Source of the DNA: Eleginops maclovinus | Taxonomy: Eukaryota > Chordata > Actinopteri > Perciformes > Eleginopidae | Direction: 5' to 3' | NCBI RefSeq assembly: GCF_036324505.1 | Contig: NC_086364.1 | Location: 11,438,148 to 11,502,147 of the forward strand | DNA: 64,000 nt | Part shown: piece by piece, positions 58,790-64,000 of the stretch | Position numbering within the stretch: position 1 is the first letter of the stretch | How the letters are laid out: every line of letters begins with the position of its first letter | Program-made: the position numbers and the translations under genes | The notes under the pieces: generated by a model | The model's database searches: none | What the model was told of the DNA's origin: nothing | Seen by the model: the letters and a program-made list of their open reading frames with translations, nothing else

Positions 58790-61700
58790 TGAGTTCTTTT
58801 AATCCATTTGGTTGAGAGGCAGGAGAGGGGGTGAAGCTACTGTCACACATCCCAGGCAGTGTGCTATATATATAATATGCTAGGCCCTGGGCATTTCCGA
58901 TGTACAGTCTATATTTGACTCAGGCATGGGAGGTAGGACACTCTACCTGGACAGAAGCAGCCTGGACCCAACTTTTTTTTTTTATATCACTAAGCTCTTT
59001 GACTTTCTACTGTGCATTAAGTCGTGTGTAATTATTCAGCCACTTTGTCATGAATTCTTTATAATGGCCGCATTTTGCCTAAATGCAAAATGGAGCACGG
59101 CTGCCTGCCCTGTGTGCTTAGCTCCATCTGGCCTCCCTACTACTATTTGTCCCCCTTTTTATTTTTAAATGTTATTTGTCATGTGGTTATTATCTCTTGG
59201 TAATGCGAAAAAGCACAGCAGTAGCAATCTGCAACTCCAGCGCTTCAGCAGAGGAGGAAGACTGAGCGGGGAATGGAAGGGAAGGAGGAGTAGTAGAGGA
59301 TTAAACAGATGAAGGAGGATGAAGAGCGGGAGAGTGGAGGAGGAGGACGTTAATGGGAAAACCTGGACAGGAGAGTGGAAGCTGCATGCAGTGTCTGTGT
59401 ATGTGTAGAAGTGGAGACAGGATGTAGAGGAGGATAGTTCTGTATATAGACACACTCATCATGGGCCACCTGCAGCACACTGACAGTGTTGACGGTTCAG
59501 GAAGAGTGAGACACACACGTGCACATACACACGTGACAACGCACCAGTTAGCACAGCTTTAATGCTTGTAGACTGTTGAGAGAGAAAAGTGGAAGGAGGG
59601 ATGGGGTGCAGGGAGGGGGGGGGGCTGCTGTCTCTATGGCAACGTTCCCACCGTGCAAAAAAAAAATCATTTAGTCGGAAAGACATTTCACTCAGTTCAG
59701 TGAGCTGAAAGAGGCAGAGAGGGAGGGGGAGCAAGTTAGAGACTGGGGGAGGTGTGTGCAATATAGAGTTGTTTGTACTGGAGGGATTTATTTAAAGTAA
59801 GCTGACAGCAGGGCATTAGCTCTTATTGCTAATATAGTGTATCTGATTATTATCCATAATGATAATAAAATTCCATTGCATTATTAAAGATGAATGCAAT
59901 AGCTTTGGGTGATACTTTAGTATAACAGTTCTTGTCATCTTCCATCTGCATGTAGGCCTACAGTACACATTTATATAATATTCACATTATACAATCACTT
60001 CATCTGCACTACCTGCATGCTGATACCTTCGTGACTCTTAAGAAACTTTTGTTTTCCCATCATCATCAACTTGAAAGCGCTGCGCAAAGACACTCCAACC
60101 TTTTTAAGAAAACACTTACAATGCCACGTATACAGTTTTAAACATTTTCTTTCAAGACTATAAATAATAACCAAAACCTTTCAAAATAATTAATTCAATG
60201 AATTCATGCAGGTGGAAAGCTCAAGGAGTAGGATTATTAAAGTAGCTTGCCTCTGCAGGGGAACAGTGTTTTAATACAGGAGCTGGGCCCCATCTGACCT
60301 TTTACTATAAATTGCTTTCATGGAGAACTAAATGATATTCACTTCACAAACAGAAAGTTTTGTGAAACAACATTTGACATTATATATGCGTTCATGGCCT
60401 GTAATGGGTACAGCTACAGGGGAATTTGTGAATGTGGATTTATTTACAAAAGACACAGCACCGTTCCACCCGTGCCAGGCTTGATAGAAAGGGCCCCAGA
60501 GACGGCCAGGGGAGGGTATATTATCACAGCATCCCAAATGCTCTGGGTAGTTCTGGTAACCCATTTGTGTGGTTGTCAGTGTATCAGCATGCAGGCTGTG
60601 ATTACCTGTTGTGAGCAGACCATCTGGCCCTCAGCGTCCCAGCTGGGTATCACGGTCAGGAGAGGAATTGTCTTTAGCTCACCACCTGGACCTCACAGAC
60701 ATGGAGCTCAGAGGCACCGACCAGATTTCTCATTCATATTTTATTATGTCATTCTCTGACCAAACAAAAAACAAAATGGAAAAAAAAGTGAAAACATTGT
60801 CTGGTTTTCCAAAAGGTACTCCCTGAGAGCAGGCTTTCTGTAATTGCTTGGCAACTGCGGGCTATGTGTGTGTTGAAGTTCAAAGCAGCGAGACACACAG
60901 TATATGCTTCAGAGAAGCAGAAAGCCTCAGAGTTGCAAAGTGAAAGGGTGCCTACGCATACACAGTCAAACACACACATATAAATGTTCGCAAAACATTC
61001 TGTCTGTTTAATTTAGCTATGTAGCTCAGTCAGAACTAAACAAAAAATGTAAAAAGCATTTTGCAACTGGGGGAAGCTTTGGGCATAAACCTTCCCTCAA
61101 AAGAACTGTTCTTAGGCTGTTGAAAGCGTTCCTGCTTAGTGATGCCCGAATTTAAAAGCTGCTTGAGCCCACAGCTTGTTGCCCTCCCCAGAATTTGGGT
61201 TAAATTGATATGGAGCGTTGTTTCTGTGGGAGGATTTGAGTTTGATGAGCTCTGAAGCCTTTTGCTGAGCGCTGTGCTGAGCTGAAGTGCCACGGGGGAC
61301 TAGATGCTGTTGTTGAACAGTGCACCGATGTTACGACTACAGGTTAGACCTGGTGCATTGTACTGATCTGACAGTAGGGCATGCTGATTACCTCTGTAGT
61401 TTCTATTTTTAGCTCTGGGGTTTTGCATTGGATGAGCAAGTGTTGAGGAAGTATGATTTAGGGAAATAACTTGGATAGGGAAACATGCTAACAGGCTAAA
61501 CCTGACAAGGACAGTGATTCAGTAATAAATCAACACAATGTTATGTTCATTTAAATATCATTAAGACAATGGTGAGACAATCTATTTCAAGTTCAGGGAA
61601 ATTATCTCATGCTTTTTAGCTTCACTTAGTCTAAATATATACAAGATATAACTACTAGGTAAACAATATCAGAGCCCTTTGAGTAACAATCTGTTACCTT

Positions 61701-63045
61701 GTCCCCGTGATAAACAGGCATCTACTGTACTTACTGTAGATATATGCTGACATCTTCTGGTGATCTGGTTGTATAGCACTTTAAACTATCCAGTGTTAGT
61801 GCAGAGAGTTTATTCTCCAAACATAAAAGAGGAATGAACTATATTTGCTTTGTCATGTGATTGTTTAGCCTAAAGTCCACCTAATGCAGCTGCCATAAAA
61901 TAAAGCAAATGTAGCATATCAAAGGCTTACATGCTTAATTGTTCACAATAAAATAATTTGTATGTCTTAAATAACCTCATGAATTTTCAAATTGTATCCT
62001 GATGAATATCTGTCTGAAATGTAAATACCTTCCTATTTGTTAATCTACATATCATCATGTCTCTCAGGAGTCCTTATTGTACTTGTGTGAATTTTGTTTT
62101 TATTTTCTTGCGTGACTTTCTCATGGACACCAAATGCCAACATGTAACATTTGCCAGGAAATGTATGCTTAAACAGGGCATGTTTCAGATATACAATCAA
62201 TATGCTCACTGTAGGGATCATGCTGAAGTTCAATATTCAGTGAATGCTAGGTAAGTCCATAGCATCATGTCTGCTGCTGGCCACATAACGCAAGGATCAT
62301 GTTTGTATTTATGATTAAAATATCTTCCTTCCAAACTGAGCATCAGACCAGTGCTGGCTCCACAATTTTGGTTTTTAATAAGACAAATCTGAAAATCATC
62401 TTTAACTTACGATAGATTGAAATAATAATGTGTGTGATTTACAAGTATTGTGTAAATGTACTCTTGAAGAAGGCTTATACTTCAGGATGGCCATTAGATG
62501 GATTTAAGGCAGATGCGATAACAGATGACCTTTCTCATGACTAACTGGCAGAGAACTTTCAAAGAGTGAGGTTAAAAGGTTTAAACCAAGATAACCTTCA
62601 GTGATAATCTCATGCCTCAAAGCTTAATTTCCTCTCAATGTGGGCATCTATCGCTGTAGGTGCCTTTGTAGTGAGATAGCTCAACGTGCAGCCACATGCA
62701 GGAATTAAACTTTGAACTTTATGAATAAAAAGAAAACTACCAGTTCAGCGAATAATTTCAGGCTGTCATCTGTATTAAGTAAAATAGGATTGCACATTTT
62801 AATTTGAATCTTGATTAAATAAGTGCTTGACTGCTAATGATGTTTTTAATTCATTCAATTCAACTATAGCTTCATTTATATATCTCATGTAAAGCACTTG
62901 GAATTTCCTTGGTATGGAAAGGTGCTGTTCGAACTTACCGTACTCCCGAAATGATCAAGAAGAAAAGGAAGAATGCTGAATGTCTGTCTAAATCCGTGGA
63001 TGCCTGCGTTTACATATAAAATAACTAATGTATTGTTGAATATGT
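58790..63045. other. Intergenic DNA, no gene supported
   Basis: 4.3 kb. It contains a purine-rich block at 59230-59350, a G-run near 59614-59624 next to an X-box-like motif, and otherwise unremarkable AT-rich DNA. Short open frames lack splice or domain support. Confidence 0.55.
59630..59643 (+). promoter_or_regulatory. X-box-like motif (RFX binding)
   Basis: GTCTCTATGGCAAC fits GTHNYYATRRNAAC at all positions, directly after a G-rich block. No start site is evident nearby. Confidence 0.35.
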
Positions 63046-63049
63046 TGAA

Positions 63050-63279
63050 CTGTAGGGGGCAGCACTCCGCCACGGACCGTCTGAGAGAAAAATTGAGCAA
63101 GACCATCGTGGCGTCACATTTTGTGGGCGGGGGCTTTCTTTGTCACTTCCGTCAAAAATACAACAAATGGGTTAAATGTTAGCGTGCCGTCTTGTGATAG
63201 CTAATTCAAACTCATCGAACGATATATGTGTGTTTAGTTAAGCAAAACCGCGATTCGACTGGTTTCAGTACACCTCCAG
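63050..63279 (+). promoter_or_regulatory. Candidate promoter and first non-coding exon of the next gene
   Basis: CpG dinucleotides rise sharply compared with the DNA before it (cgccacggaccgt, tcgtggcgtc, gccgtc, tcgaacgat, ccgcgattcg). A GC box (gtgggcggggg) and an ETS-like CTTCCG follow. No TATA box is present. 'cacctccag' directly before GTCAGT at 63280 is a plausible first-exon donor. The remaining 720 bp would be its intron. The gene itself lies outside the window. Confidence 0.4.
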
Positions 63280-64000
63280 GTCAGTCCACTTCTACATCAC
63301 ATGCATATATAGCTAAATCGCTGGCTAGTTAGTCATTTTGCTTATATCGCTAACTGACGTACCTAATGTTACACAGCTAACTCTGAAAATGAGGTCTGGC
63401 CGTGCAAATAGAATTTTGTATTTGTTTACTACGAAAAAGCCCTATAGTATAAATCAACCATGATTCTTATGCTTTGAGTAAGGCTGGAATAATATTAACA
63501 TGTTAGCCAGGCTAGCCTAGCCCCGGTACAGTTACTTCAGCTGCCTCCCGTCTGACATTGTATTTTGGGGTTCAGTAACTAACAAACAAACATAATTAAC
63601 CCTTTAAAAAAAGTATTTATTTGCATTGTACTGAATACAACCAAATAATACGCTCTACTCTTGATCAGTTAAAAGGAACAGAAAACAACTCTGCTAAAAT
63701 AAAACAACTCCAGCATAACAAGCAGGGGGGGAAACGGGATAGAGTAATATATATATATACTTTTGTAAAAGCTGTAAAGTGCTAACGGAAACCCTGATTA
63801 ATATCACCATGTTTTATGTTAAACTCTAATAATACCAGCTGTCATGTTCATGTAGTCATTGGGTGAACCTGTATTGATCGTAATGCTGTCGGTGAATCAA
63901 ACTTTGACACCAAAGGTTGTTAAACTTGTAAAATAAATAAAGTTTGCAGTTGATGGTGAACTATAACACAATTTATGGATCTAGAGAGGAACAAGACACA
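63280..64000. other. Right edge, no gene seen
   Basis: AT-rich DNA with no coding exon. If the promoter call is right this is the start of intron 1 of the next gene. Confidence 0.5.

Overview
This window is vertebrate, almost certainly teleost fish, genomic DNA. The coding sequence is split into short exons with GT-AG introns. Very long (TG)n/(CA)n tracts are abundant, and the interspersed repeats are of kinds I recognise from ray-finned fish. There is no sign of prokaryotic, plastid or viral gene organisation.

Two protein-coding genes can be reconstructed completely, both on the + strand. (1) At 1417-9717, nine coding exons give a 388-residue PACSIN/syndapin (F-BAR plus SH3 membrane-bending adaptor). 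It is closest in character to PACSIN3, with an unusually short linker and no NPF motifs. (2) At 33958-54949, ten coding exons give a 562-residue synaptotagmin-3: N-terminal cysteine cluster, one transmembrane segment, linker, C2A, C2B and WHxL motif. Every splice junction was checked for GT-AG ends and reading phase. Both products act at membranes in endocytic/exocytic traffic, but their adjacency is no evidence of a shared pathway.

Layout: 1-1.4 kb flank; 1.4-9.7 kb pacsin; 9.7-11.3 kb its probable 3' UTR, followed by opposed (TG)n and (CA)n tracts; 11.7-33.7 kb intergenic or syt3 5' non-coding DNA, with an intact-ended 780-bp non-autonomous hAT element, three long dinucleotide tracts, a candidate syt3 leader exon near 27.2 kb and a 50-nt perfect duplicate; 33.7-58.8 kb syt3 with its likely 3' UTR; 58.8-63 kb intergenic; 63.05-63.28 kb a CpG-containing, TATA-less promoter-like stretch that may start the next gene.

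The most interesting structure is in the C2B part of syt3. Exon 7 lies in a 157-nt loop between (TG)64 and (AC)42, which are complementary inverted repeats. Its acceptor has TG repeat where a polypyrimidine tract should be. The exon 9 donor runs straight into another (TG)60. Intron 9 also holds a frameshifted partial copy of exon 8. I found no new enzymatic or defence system; the novelty here is in RNA-processing architecture.
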